Positions 11,507-22,689 of a stretch of 64,000 nucleotides of DNA are shown here, piece by piece. How positions within the stretch are numbered: position 1 is the stretch's first letter; every line of letters begins with the position of its first letter. Source of the DNA: Theropithecus gelada (taxonomy: Eukaryota > Chordata > Mammalia > Primates > Cercopithecidae); assembly GCF_003255815.1 (NCBI RefSeq), contig NC_037681.1, positions 84,118,846 through 84,182,845 on the forward strand. The letters run 5' to 3'. The position numbers were made by a program, and so were the translations under genes. The notes beneath the pieces are model-generated. The model made no database searches. It was not told the DNA's origin and was given only the letters and a program-made list of their open reading frames with translations.

Positions 11507-14500
11507 ATGACAGGATCAAATTCACACATAACAATATTACCCTTAAATGTAAACTGGTGAAATGCCCCAACTAAAGGGCACAGACGAGCAAACGGAATAG
11601 AGACAAGACCCATCAGTGTGCTGTGTTCAGGAGACCCATCTCACATGCAAAGACACACACATAGGCTCAAAATAAAGGGATGCAGGAATATTTATCAAGC
11701 AAATGGAAAGCAAAAAAAGCAGGGATTGCAATCCTAGTCTCTGACAAAACAGACTTTAAACCAACAAAGATCAAAAAAGACAAAGAAGGGCATTACATAA
11801 TGGTAAAGGGGTGAATTCAACAAGAAGAGCTAACTATCCTAAATATATATGCACCCAATACAGGAGCACTTAGATTCATAAAGCAAGTTCTTAGAGACCT
11901 ACAAAGAGACTTAGACTCCCACACAATCATGGTGAGAGACTTTAACATCCCACTGTCAATATTAGGCATATCAACAAGGCAGAAAATTAACAAGGATATA
12001 CAGGACTTGAACACAGCTCTGGACCAAGCAGACCTAATAGACGTATACGGAACTCTCCACTCCAAGTCAACAGAATACACATTCTTCTCAGCACCACAAA
12101 GCACTTATTCTAAAATCAACCACATAATTGGAAGTAAAACACTCCTCAGCAAATGTAAAAGAATGGAAATCAAAACAGTTTCTCACACCACAGTGCAATC
12201 AAATTAGAACTTAGGATTAAGAAACTCACTTAAAACCGCACAACTACATGGAAACTGAACAACCTGCTCCTGAATGACTGCTGGGTAAATAACAAAATTA
12301 AGGCAGAAATAAATAAGTTCTTTGAAACCAATAAGAACAAAGACACAATGTACCAGAATCTCTGGGACACAGCTAAAGCAGTGTTTAGAGGAAAATTTAT
12401 AGCACTAAATGCCCACAGGAGAAAGCAGGAAATATCTAAAATTGTGATACCATCACAATTAAAATAATTAGAGAAGAGCAAACAAATTCAAAAGCTAGCA
12501 CAAGACAAGAAATAACTAAGATCAGAGCAGAACTGAAGTAGATAGAGACACAAAAACCCCTTCAAAAATCAGTGAATCCAGGAGCCGGTTTTTTTTTTTT
12601 TGAAAGAATTAACAAAATAGATAGACCGCTATAGAGAATAATAAAGAAGAAAAGAGAGACGAATCAAATAGACACAATAAAAAAAGATAAAGGGAGATCA
12701 CCACTGATCCCACAGAAATACAAACTACCATCAGAGAATACTATAAATACCTCTACACAAATAAACTAGAAAATCTAGAAGAAATGGATAAATTCCTGGA
12801 CACATATACCCTCCCAAGACTAAACCAGGAAGAAGTTGAACCCTGAATAGACCAAAAACAAGGTCTGAAATTGAGGCAGTAATTAATAGCCTACTAACCA
12901 AAAAAAGTCCAGGACCAGACGGATTCACAGTCGAATTCTACCAGAGGTACAAAGAGGAGCTGGTACCATTCCTTCTGAAACTATTCCAAACAACATAAAA
13001 AAAAGCAACTCCTCCCTAACTCATTTCATGAGGCCAGCATCATCCTCATACCAAAACCTGGCAGAGACACAACAAAAGAAGAAAATTTCAGGCCAATATC
13101 CCTGATGAACATCAATGCGAAAATCCTCATACAAATACTGGCAAACCGAACCCAGCAGCACATTAAAAAGATTATCTACCACGATCAAGTCGGCTTCCTC
13201 CCTGGGATGCAAGGAGGTTCAACATACACAAATCAATAAGCATAATTCATCACATAAACAAAACCAATGACAAAAACCACACGATTATCTCAATAGATGC
13301 AGAAAAGGCCTTTGATAAAATTCAACACTCCTCCATGCTAAAAACACTCAATGAACTAGGTATTGGTGGAACATATCTCAAAATAACAAGAGCTATTTAT
13401 GACAAATCCACAGCCAGTACATCCTGAATGGGCATTCCCTTTGAAAACTGGCGCAAGACAAGGATGCCCTCTCTCACCACTCCTACTCAACACAGTATTG
13501 GAAGTTCTGGCCAGGGCAATCAGGAAAGAGAAAGAAATAAAGGGTATTCAAATAGGAAGAGAGGAAGTCAAATTATCTCTGTTGGTAGATGACATGATTG
13601 TATATTTAGAAAACCCCATCATCTGGCTTGGCGTGGTGGCTCACGCCTGTACTCCCAACACTTTGGGAGGCCAAAGCAGGCGGATCACAAGTTCAGGCAT
13701 TCAAGACCAGCCTGGCCAACGTGGCAAACCCTGTCTCTACTAAAAAATACCCAAAAAAAATTCACCAGGTGTGGTGGTGGTGCCTGTAGTCCCAGCTACT
13801 CGGGAGGCTGAGGCAGGAGAATCGCTTGAACCTGGGAGGCGGAGGTTACAGTGAGCTGAGATCATGCCACTGCACTCCAGCCTGGACAACAGAGCAAGAT
13901 TCCATCTGAATAAATAAATAAATAAATAAAACCCCATCGTCTCAGCCCAAAATCTCCTTAAACTGATAAGCAACCTCAGCAAAGTCTCAGGATACAAAAT
14001 CAATGTGCAAAAGTCACAAGCATTCCTAAACAACAGCAATAGACAAACAGCCAAATCATGAGCAAAACCCCATTCACAATTGCTACAAAGAGAATAAAAT
14101 ACCTAGGAATACAACTTACAAGGAATGCGAAGGACCTCCTCAAGGAGAACTACAAATCACTGCTCAAGGAAATCAGAGAGGACACAAACAAATTGAAAAA
14201 CATTCCATGCTCATGGATAGAAAGAATCAATATCATGAAAATGGTCATACTTCCCAAAGTAATTTATAGATTCAATGCTATTCCCATCAAGCTTCCACTG
14301 ACTTTCTTCACAGAATTAGAAAAAAGTACTTTAAATTTCATATGGAACCAAAAAAGAGCCCGTATACCCAAGACAATCCTAAGTAAAAAGAACAAAGCTG
14401 GAGGCATCACGCTTCCTGACTTCAAACTATACTACAAGGCTACAGTAACCAAAACAGCATGGTACTAGTACCAAAGCAGATATATAGACCTAGGCAACAG

Positions 14501-15541
14501 AACACAGGCCTCAGAAAAAACACCACACATCTACAACTATCTGGTCTTTGACAAGCCTGACAAAAACGAGCAACGTGGAAAGGATTCCCTATTTAATAAA
14601 TGGTGTTGGGAAAACTGGCTAGCCACATGCCGAAAACTGAAACTGGACCCCTTCCTTACACCTTATACAAAAATTAACTCATGATGGATTTAAGATTTAA
14701 ATGTAAGACCTAAAACTATAAAAACCCTAGAAGAAAACCTAGGTAATACCATTTAGGACATAGGCATGGGCAAAGACTTCATGACTAAAACACTACAAGC
14801 AATTGCAACAAAAGTCAAAATCGACAAATGGCATCTAATTAAACTGAAGAGTTTCTGCACAGCAAAAGAAACTGTCATCAGAGTGAACAGGCAACCTACA
14901 GAATGGGGGGAAAATTTTGCAATCTATCCATCTGACAAAGGGCTAATATCCAGAATCTACAAAGAACTTAAATTTACAAAAAAAGAAACAACCCCATCAA
15001 AAAGAGGGCAAATGATATAACAGACACTTTTCAAAAGAAGACATTTATGCAGCCAACAAACATATGAAAAAAAAGCTCATCATCACTGGTCATTAGAGAA
15101 ACGCAAATCAAAACCACAATGAGATACCATCTCACGCCAGTTAGGATAGTGATCATTAAAAAGGCAGGAAACAACAGATGCTGAAGAGGATGTGGAGAAA
15201 CAAGAACGCTTTTACACTGTTGGTGGGAGTATAAATTAATTCAGCCATTGTGTCAGACAATGTGGCGATTCCTCAAGGATCTAGAACTAGAAATACAATG
15301 TGATCCAGCAATCCCATTACTGGATATATATCCAAAGGATTATAAATCATTCTACCATAAAGAGACTGGATAAAGAAAATGTGGCACATATACACCATGG
15401 AATACTATGCAGTCATAAAAAATGAATGAGTTTATATCCTTTGCAGGGGCATGGATGAAACTGGAAACCATTATTCTCAGCAAACTAACACAGCAACAGA
15501 AAACCAAACACCTCATGTTCTCATTCGTCAGTGGGAGTTGA
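11507..15541 (+). pseudogene. L1 ORF2 relic, interrupted by Alu
   Basis: ORF2 (endonuclease, reverse transcriptase, Cys-rich C-terminus) from the ATG at 11507 to the TGA at 15539-15541. It is broken by early stops (11552 region), frameshifts, an Alu at 13621-13927 and a deletion near 15360. The RT catalytic box is visible as LLVDDMIVYLENP just before the Alu, where the usual FADD reads LVDD. Downstream, the 14058-14468 frame shows PFTIATKRIKYLGIQL and the conserved FIWNQKRARIPKTILSKKNKAGG block. No functional product is possible. Confidence 0.9.
13621..13927 (+). mobile_element. Alu (AluS-like) inside L1 ORF2
   Basis: A full-length sense Alu interrupting the RT domain just after the catalytic box. 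Target-site duplication 'aaaaccccatc' at 13610-13620 and 13928-13938. The tail is a short (AAAT)n. The insertion postdates the L1. Confidence 0.96.
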
Positions 15542-15765
15542 ACAATGAGAACATATGGGCACAAGGAGGGGAATGTCACACACTGGGGCCTGTTGGGAGT
15601 TGGGGGGAAAGGGAAGGGATAACATTAGCAGAAATACCTAATGTAGATGTTGGGTTGATGGGTTCAGCAAACCACCATGGCACATGTATACCTATGTAAC
15701 AACCCGCACATTCTGCACATGTATCCCAGAACTTAAAATATAATTTTTAAAAATTTGAAAAAAAA

Positions 15766-16250
15766 AGAATCCAGGAAATAAGGGATTCAACACAAGAACA
15801 AAGAAAAAAGAATTTCCAGAATAATGATGAAAGGAAATCCTACAAGGATATCTGTGTCTCATGAGGAAGACAGTAAATTCAGGTTTAAGCAGGAGAATGA
15901 AGAAGTTTCAGAGGGATAGCTTCAAGGAAAAATAAAATTTATAGAGTAATAGAGGCCTGAGGCTTCTGAACTTACCTAAAGAAGACTTATACTTCTGGGG
16001 AAGTTGGGAATGAAGAATAATAGGTCTATTTAAAGAAGCATATTTAAAAAGTAAAGGCAATTATTTACTGCAGAGAAAAAAGATGTACAAAAAATATAGT
16101 ATGCTACATGATTATATGGGCTTTGCTTTGAATACATCATTAGAAAAATGTAAACATACAATATTGATTAACCAAAAATGGTGGTATAACCATGTTGGAC
16201 GGGAGAAAGGAAGTATGTTGGGGAGAGGATGAGTGCTGAAGTAGGGTTGT
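15766..16250 (+). mobile_element. HAL1/L1M-like element, 3' part
   Basis: Continues the element left at 10506 after the L1 insertion: 'ccaggaaataagggattcaa', 'aagcaggagaatgaagaagt', 'tgattatatgggctttg'. It passes directly from ORF1-like sequence to 3' UTR-like sequence with no ORF2. That is the HAL1 arrangement, but an internally deleted L1M would look similar. The 3' end is uncertain. Confidence 0.55.
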
Positions 16251-16254
16251 TGAG

Positions 16255-16865
16255 TCTCAGATCACTAGATCTCAGAGTATGGCACTGTGGCATGCAGAGC
16301 ACTTTAAAGGGGATTTGAAGGCCTCTGAAGCAAGGTATCTCAGATGTTCTACTGCTCTCCTGTCTCCCTCCTCTTTTTCCCCCAAAAGTGATTCACAGAA
16401 ACCACAATTCCTCTTCCTCAAGTGTCACAGACACTAGAACTCCTCTCCCTCAAAGCAAGCCATAAAACCTAGCAAGGTTACTCTCTCCTTTCTCTCTTGA
16501 AGACCCTCATTCCACAGGGGTCCTGCCCCATACTTCTGAGGAAGGAATGCTACACAGAGAGGCCAAGATGAATCTGAACAGACAAGCCCTGCTGGGTTTC
16601 CCCTCTCAGTCTATTACCATTATTCCCCACTATATCCAGTCACATTTCTACACAACTGTCCATTCTTCATTGAACCTAAGCATGATAGACAGTTTTCCCT
16701 GAATCTTTGGGTCTTCATTTCTGAAAGCTTTTGTATCACATAAGACTTTTGGTTAAATAAATTTACTATGCTTTTATCTTGTTAACCTGTCCTTTGTTAA
16801 AGGAATGTTGGCTGTAACTCTTACAATGGGTGAGGAAAAGTATCACCCCTTGCTACCCCTCCAGA
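16255..16865 (+). mobile_element. Possible old LTR, family not identified
   Basis: The block has LTR-like character: a pyrimidine-rich middle, then 'ctgaatctttgggtcttcat', a polyadenylation-like AATAAA ('ttaaataaattt' near 16754) and 'cttgttaacctgtcctttg', a phrase common near R/U5 of several endogenous retroviral LTRs. I cannot name the family or find convincing TG...CA ends with duplications. Confidence 0.35.
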
Positions 16866-17544
16866 GTTAAGTTCTCTTCTTTCAAAGTAAGACGGTAATA
16901 GGTTAAAAATTAAAATTTTAAAAATGATGAAATAAGTACATGCATGTTGTTTATAAACATGGAAGCAAATACCAGAAGAAATAACTAAAGAATTGAAATA
17001 GGTTGCCTCTGGAGAGAGCTGGGAAAGATGAATGCTGTTGCTAGTAATGAGCCTTGTAGAATTCTTTGGCCTTTTATACTATATATCTGGGCTATTTATA
17101 CTATATATATGGGCTATATGGATTTTTTTAAGTGCCCCACCTCCTACCAAGTTCACTCAGAACACATTTGAAGATGGGAATAACAGTGAACATTGAGTAA
17201 ATGCATCATCCCAGGTGCTTTGCCCTCTCCTGTGCTAATGCCTTTAATGTCTTAGTGAGCATCCTTTATTCTTCCTTCAAATTGATGGTCCGTTTAACTA
17301 CATGGGTTGCACCATTGATACAGCTAATCATATTACCTTGACAGGCACTTTCCATGAAAGAATATTTTCTAATAAGTGCAACTAGGATTTTTTCCAGGAT
17401 AATTCAGCACTTTGGCTTTGCAACATTCCATGATGTCACCTGGCATTTAAAAATAGGTACAAAACTGCTGGGCTGCCCACAGTTAGCATTTATTATTTAG
17501 GAGTTACATGCTCTGTAAAACGGCAGGCTAAGTTATAGCGCTAG
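16866..17544. other. Intergenic, nothing firmly recognised
   Basis: A weak MIR-like phrase occurs near 17190-17280 ('ggtgctttgccctctcct'), too short to call. No coding signal. Confidence 0.4.
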
Positions 17545-17700
17545 ATAGACGTTAAACACCTAAATACAGATATAGAGCTCAGGAGTTAGATCTGGAATGA
17601 AAATACAAGTTTAGGAGCCAACCCTGCAATTGAAGCCACAGATGTGGATAGAGAGAGAGTGGTAGCTAGAGGATTCTCAAGACAAAGAGAGAGTTTATAT
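17545..17700 (-). mobile_element. L2 relic, antisense
   Basis: The plus strand reads like antisense L2 RT sequence ('gatatagagctcaggagtta', 'gagaga' runs, 'gaagccacagatgtggat'). Short and diverged. Confidence 0.5.
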
Positions 17701-18528
17701 TTTAAGACAGAATGGATATGAACTATCAATTATTCTTACCACTCCTGTATTTGCAACCTCTCTTCACATACCCTGCTTTCAAAAGAAATTAGCCAGGGCC
17801 AGGGCTGCAAATAACACAGCATCAGTAATTGGTTTTGGTGCCAATTCAGGCTGCAGCTGTGTGTCTGTAAATCATCACAGTCAGTTCCAGCCAATGAGAA
17901 GATGCCTAGGTATTCAAAGGACGGTCTGCCATTTTTTCAATAGGTAATAAATACTGTGTGTCAGTTATTTTCTAATGAAAATTAGATGATATACATAACT
18001 GTAAAATATTTTAACATATTTATAAATTAAAAGCTTTATAGTAAGCTATACCAGAGGAGTGTTAATTTCTTCTGGTACAGCTTAATACACATGAGTGTGT
18101 GGTAGATTTGGCATAAGCACTGATAACTATATATTCTCTTTTGATGAACATTCCAATTCATACTTATGTAAAGTACCTAATTTACAAAATTGTTATCTGA
18201 GCATGATTTAGGTATCTCAGACATAAACTTCATAGTGTGACTTGCAGGTTATCCAATATGTGGCACACTCAAAAGTACTTTCCATTAATGATGCTCAATA
18301 AAAGGTTTAATGCTGTTACAAAGAAATGGCCAATTCCTAAAAACTGCATTTGTGTGAGGCGTTATTAACCTCTCACTTATAATTTAAATAACTTATTATG
18401 CTAGAAAAAGTGCAGTTTGCCTTTAGTGGTTACATTCATTTGTTTCTAAATCTTGGCAAATTTGGAAAATCGCCAAAAGTTTTAATGTTACTCATTTTAT
18501 GTTTGATCAAGAAGAAAGTTTTCTTCTC
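17701..18528. other. Intergenic, nothing recognised
   Basis: No gene, RNA or repeat recognised. AT-rich. Confidence 0.45.
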
Positions 18529-19010
18529 AGTTATTTATAGAGTGCCTACTATGTGCGGAATGCTTTATGTGCATTTTCTCATTTAGATTTTATAATCACC
18601 CCTGGGCGCAGTGGCTCAATAATCTCAGCACTTTGGGACGCCGAGGCAGGCAGATCACTTGAGGCCAGGAGTTGGAGACCAACCTGGTCAACATGGTGAA
18701 ACCTCATCTCTACTAAAAATACAAAAATTAGCTGGGTGTGGTAGTGCACGCCTGTAATCCCAGCTACTTAGGAGGTTGAGGCAGGAGAAGCGCTTGAACC
18801 CAGGATGTGGAGGTTGCAGTGAGCCAAGATCACACTACTGCACTCCAGCCTGTGCGACAGAGCCAGACTCCATCTCAAAAAAAAAAAAAAAAAAAAAAAG
18901 ATTTTTCTAATCACCATATAAGGTAGTATTTCCCTACTTTATAAAGTGGAAAAGTGATGTAGCTATATTTTTAACATAAATCTGTCTAATTCCAAAGCCC
19001 ATCATTTTGT
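18529..19010 (-). mobile_element. MIR relic, antisense, split by an Alu
   Basis: The left part ('tatagagtgcctactatg', 'gcattttctcatttagattt') and the right part ('ataaggtagtatttccctac', 'ttccaaagcccatc') together follow an antisense MIR. An Alu sits between them at 18601-18898. Confidence 0.7.
18601..18898 (+). mobile_element. Alu (AluS-like) in MIR
   Basis: A full-length sense Alu with a run of about 23 A. Near-identical target-site duplication 'agattttataatcacc' at 18585-18600 and 'agatttttctaatcacc' at 18899-18915. Confidence 0.95.
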
Positions 19011-19029
19011 CACTATATGTTTCCTTCAT

Positions 19030-19295
19030 TGTAAGGTATTTACAACAATTTTTTGATATATAACAGACATATTTGGGTTACATGTGATATTTCAATACAT
19101 TCATAAATGTGTAATAATGAAGTCAGGGTTAATGGGATACCCATCACCCTCAAAATTTATCTTTTCTTTATGCTGAGAACATTCCAATTATTCTCTACTA
19201 GCTATTTTGAAGTATACAATAGATTATTGTTTAGTCACTCTACTGATTTATTAAACACTAGTCTTATTTCTTCTATTTACTTTTATTTTTAAAGT
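19030..19295 (-). mobile_element. Old L1 3' UTR fragment, antisense
   Basis: The plus strand reads as antisense L1M/L1PB-type 3' UTR: 'gggttacatgtgatatttca', 'taatgaagtcagggttaatg', 'gggatacccatcaccct', 'gaagtatacaatagattatt'. Non-coding relic. Confidence 0.65.
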
Positions 19296-19299
19296 TCTG

Positions 19300-19665
19300 A
19301 CTACTTTGCCTCATGATGGGGCTGCTACAGTCCTCGGCGAGGCTCAGAGCCTTCATTCACAGACATCTGTCACCTCTGACCAGAGTGAGAGGGGTAGCCA
19401 GCCACTGTGTTGTGAAAACACTCAAAGAGCCTGTGGAGAAGCCCATGTGAAGAGGAGGGGATGCTGGACTCTTGCCAATGACCAGCACATCTTTGTCAGC
19501 CATGTCAATGAGCCACCTTGGATGGAAATCCACCAGCTCCAGGTCAGCGTCCAGATGACTGCCACCTCATAGGAAATCATGAGCCACAATGGCCTATCTG
19601 GTCCATTCTCAAATATCTGATGCACAGAAACTATGAGGATAATCGTTGTTTTTTTTTTAAGTTCT
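19300..19665 (+). mobile_element. MLT1-like LTR (ERVL-MaLR) relic
   Basis: A GC-richer block with MLT1 LTR phrasing: 'gagccaccttggatggaaat', 'ccagatgactgccacctca', 'catgagccacaatggc', 'cagaaactatgaggataat'. The 88-codon plus-strand frame at 19306-19572 is this LTR, not a gene. The 5' boundary is uncertain. Confidence 0.65.
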
Positions 19666-19879
19666 GATATTCTTTTTTAAAATATGAGCAATGCATTTTA
19701 AATGTGAGCAACCTTCCCACTCTTAATACAAACTCTTTTTCCTTTCCCAGCAACATGGTGGCTACATAAAATTGCTCACTCTTTTATTAAGGGGGATGAG
19801 GACAGGGAGAGAAACAGGGAGGTAGGGAAGAAGGCGGGAGAAAGAAGTGAAAGAGAAAAAAAGAAAAATTAAAACATAG

Positions 19880-20310
19880 CCTTTTGAGTCTATCTCACTA
19901 TCCATCACCACTTCATGTCCTCTTTTCCCTTCTCGGCTCATCTTCTTCTAAACTACATCCTAATCTTTCTATTTCTTCATCTCTACTATTACCACTGTAG
20001 TTTATGCTCTCATCTTATCTTGCTTAGAGCACCTCAATAGCTTTCTGACTAGACTCCCATTTTGACTTTTGAGTCCCTATAACCCATTTCCTATAAAAAT
20101 ATGACACTATTTTAGACGTTCATGTATTATATGTAATATTAATAAAAAGTGTATTTTAAATATATGAATTAGATCATTTTGTTTGTCTAATGCCCTTCGA
20201 AAGATTTTCATTGCCTATGTTTCAAAGTTCTTACACTGGCTTATATACACATGTGAGATTGCCTCTGCCTGTCTCTTCTACATAATCTCCCTTTATTACC
20301 CTAAAAAAGA
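19880..20310 (+). mobile_element. L2 relic, sense
   Basis: L2 phrasing: 'ctactattaccactgtagt', 'gagcacctcaatagctttct', 'gactagactcccattttgac', 'gaaagattttcattgcct', 'agattgcctctgcctgtct'. It is diverged and contains an AT-rich stretch near 20110-20180 that may be extra. Confidence 0.55.
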
Positions 20311-20724
20311 CAAATTGGGGTGAAATTATAAAGAATCTAGGATAAAATGCAACAAGTCTGAATGTATCCCATAGATGAATAGTTTTCAAACATTTTTTCT
20401 GGCAGAACACTTTTTCTTATAATAAAACATTATATAAGACTCCAATATATAAAACTTGTACAAGTAGAGTCTGGTTGAAGCAAGGTCCAGGGCCCCATTC
20501 CAACCACTAATATAAATAGTTCCCTAAGGCCAGAGGTTAGATGCAGGAAGCCATCCTTTTTCTTAATTTCTAGTTGTATTGCATTTACAGGATGGCCCTT
20601 CTATGTCTCAACTTCCTTGTCACATTTTGTCTTTTAGCTTTAAATCTGTAAATCTTTCTTTGTTTTATATGTCATATTACTATTTCAATCTGTAGCTAGA
20701 TCTGTAATATTGTTTTGCTCTCTA

Positions 20725-20726
<2 letters not shown>

Positions 20727-20758
<32 letters not shown>
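20727..20758. repeat. (CA)n microsatellite
   Basis: About 16 uninterrupted CA units just upstream of a CT-rich tract, so potentially length-variable. Confidence 0.97.
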
Positions 20759-20761
<3 letters not shown>

Positions 20762-20769
20762 CATTATTT

Positions 20770-20818
20770 TTCCTTTCTTTCTCTCTTCTCTTTCTCTCTC
20801 TCTCTCTCTTTCTTTTTT
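20770..20818. repeat. CT/TTTC-rich tract
   Basis: A pyrimidine tract of CT and TTTC units running into the T-rich tail of the adjacent antisense Alu. It probably grew from the Alu tail. Confidence 0.9.
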
Positions 20819-21099
20819 AGATGAGTCTCACTCTGTCTTGCCCAGGCTGGAGTGCAGTGGTGCGATCTCAGCTCACTATAACCTCCGCCTCCCAAGTTCA
20901 AGCGATTCTCCTGTCTCAGCCTCCCAAGTAGCTGGGACTATAGGCATGTGCCACCACACCCAGCTAATTTTGTACTTTTAGTAGAGATGGGGATTCACCA
21001 TATTGGCCAGGCTGGTCTGAAACTCCTGACCTCAAGTGATCCACCCGCCTCAGCCTCCCAAAGTGCTGGGATTATGCGTATGAGCCACCACGCCTGGCC
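20811..21099 (-). mobile_element. Alu (AluS-like), antisense
   Basis: Near full-length antisense Alu ('cccaggctggagtgcagtgg' ... 'gccaccacgcctggcc'). Target-site duplication not obvious because of the simple repeat on its tail side. Confidence 0.94.
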
Positions 21100-21152
21100 T
21101 AGTTTCATATTTTTAAAAATTATATTTTTAATTTCAAAGACCTCTTTCTGAT

Positions 21153-22689
21153 CTTCAGAGGGAAGGCATTGGGTGGATGAAGGGAAAGCACTGGGAATGG
21201 ACAGAGGGAAGACACAAATCCTGACCTGAAGGGGAAGGAAGCTGGGAACACTGCACATGGCTACAAACATCAGGACTTGTTCCCGGTCCCCAGTGACTCC
21301 TAGAGACAGGGTGAGTTGAGCAGGTGAATGGCCATCTGCTCTCACCAGGAACCTCTGGAATTCTGGTAACAGGAGATTTCATAACCCCCACAGATACTTG
21401 AGCTGGCAGGGAAAGCTGCTTAGAGGAGTGGTAGGGGCAGAACTAAAGCCAGTGGGGAGCCCAGAGGGTTTGGTGTGGGAGCATCTGTAGTGGAGCATGG
21501 CCATGGATGCCCATACCCCGCAAAGCTCACCAGGCACCCCTAGGAGACTTTAGCCTTAGGGGAACTGTCAGATCTGAACAGTGCAGGACAATCTTGCCCA
21601 TGAGACAGGGCCAGTCCAACCTGAGCACCCCCTTCACCTGGCCTCTCCTGGGGCCCCAGCCTGACCACGCCTGCTTACAGTGCAGCCTTGGATACCCAAC
21701 TAGGGTACCACATAAGGTCGCATCATAGCTCTTGCAGGGACAAGCTGGATCTGACCATAAGAGCATTCCAGCAGAGCGGCCCCCACAAATGCACACCAAC
21801 CTGCTCATGCCCACCTCCCACCACAGACTCCCCTTTGCCCGTGGCCACCCCCATATCACTTTGCTGGTGCATATGCACCTGGGCAAACCTCACCTCCCAT
21901 TCACTGCCAGTGCACAGTACGCATGCACCCCACTGTGCCACTGCTGTCAGCATGTGCACATCCTGCCACTCCCCCTCCATGCTGTTATTCCCAACCTGAA
22001 GGCACACAAGGAGACCAGTTGCCCCAGCCCCCAAACTGCACCATCATTGTCCCCAGCACGTTCATGCAGAAAGAGATCACCAGCCTCTTTTTCACTAGCG
22101 CCCCACCCCATACCAACCATTACTGTAAACCTACACAGAGACCAGTAGCCCTGCCCTCTGCCCTGCAGAGCCACTGCCACCCACATGAACATGGGCATGG
22201 AGAATGCCAACCCCACACCTGCCAGTGCCCCACCCCCATGCCAAACCACAACTGTTGCAAATGCCCACAGAGAGGCTGGCACTCCTACACCCGCCAGTGC
22301 CCTGCCACAGCCTATGAGAGTACACTCTGCCATGTGGCTGGTAAATGCAAACGGGCATGGAGCCCACTGCCACTTCCCAATGAAGAGCTTTGGCTGGCAC
22401 CACCATTAGTGACCAGTAGTCTGGAACAGCTCAGTCCCTCCAGCACATAAGTTTCCTAACCTCAAGAGGTGAGAGAACAAATCTGGGGACCTGATACCAG
22501 CTCCCCAGAGTCAGAGCATGCAGCCCAGGCATCAGGAGCTGAGCCTTGGGGCCCTAAAATTATCCATAAGTCAACTGAACCCACCTTACACCACAAGACA
22601 AACCCCTAAGGACATCAAGGAGGATAAAAGAAAAAAAAAACATCAAAAGGCAGGAACTTCAAAGACTGAAGGAACATCAGCCCACAAAG
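21153..22689 (+). promoter_or_regulatory. L1 5' UTR (internal promoter region), old copy
   Basis: L1 5' UTRs carry an internal Pol II promoter upstream of ORF1. This one is C/A-rich on the plus strand and nearly free of CpG, as expected of an old methylated copy. Several long open frames across it (such as 21923-22450, 175 codons) result from low stop density in GC-rich DNA and have no recognisable domain. I infer it is inactive. Confidence 0.7.

Larger units (their letters stand above)
10507..15765 (+). mobile_element. 5'-truncated L1 (older L1PA type) inserted in HAL1-like element
   Basis: An L1 copy beginning inside ORF1 and running through ORF2, 3' UTR and a short A-rich tail. It is flanked by a 12-bp target-site duplication (10495-10506 and 15766-15777). 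About 5.0 kb is L1 and the rest is an Alu at 13621-13927. Stops and frameshifts are frequent. Relative to intact L1, about 100 bp is missing at about 15360, just upstream of 'agagactggataaag'. The 3' UTR ('cctatgtaacaacccgcaca', 'gtatcccagaacttaaaat') and divergence suggest an older L1PA subfamily than the copies at 1 and 30400. Confidence 0.93.

Noticed and set aside
18045..18085. Hairpin 'taccagagga'...'tcttctggta'
   Set aside because: Short, imperfect stem in AT-rich DNA; expected by chance at this length and not part of a recognised element.
19306..19572. 88-codon open frame in GC-richer DNA
   Set aside because: Matches MLT1-like LTR phrasing; not an exon.
21923..22450. 175-codon plus-strand open frame rich in Cys, His and Pro
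   Set aside because: It lies in the L1 5' UTR, overlaps long open frames in other frames and on the opposite strand, and has low stop density from GC-rich composition. The Cys/His spacing does not match a zinc finger.
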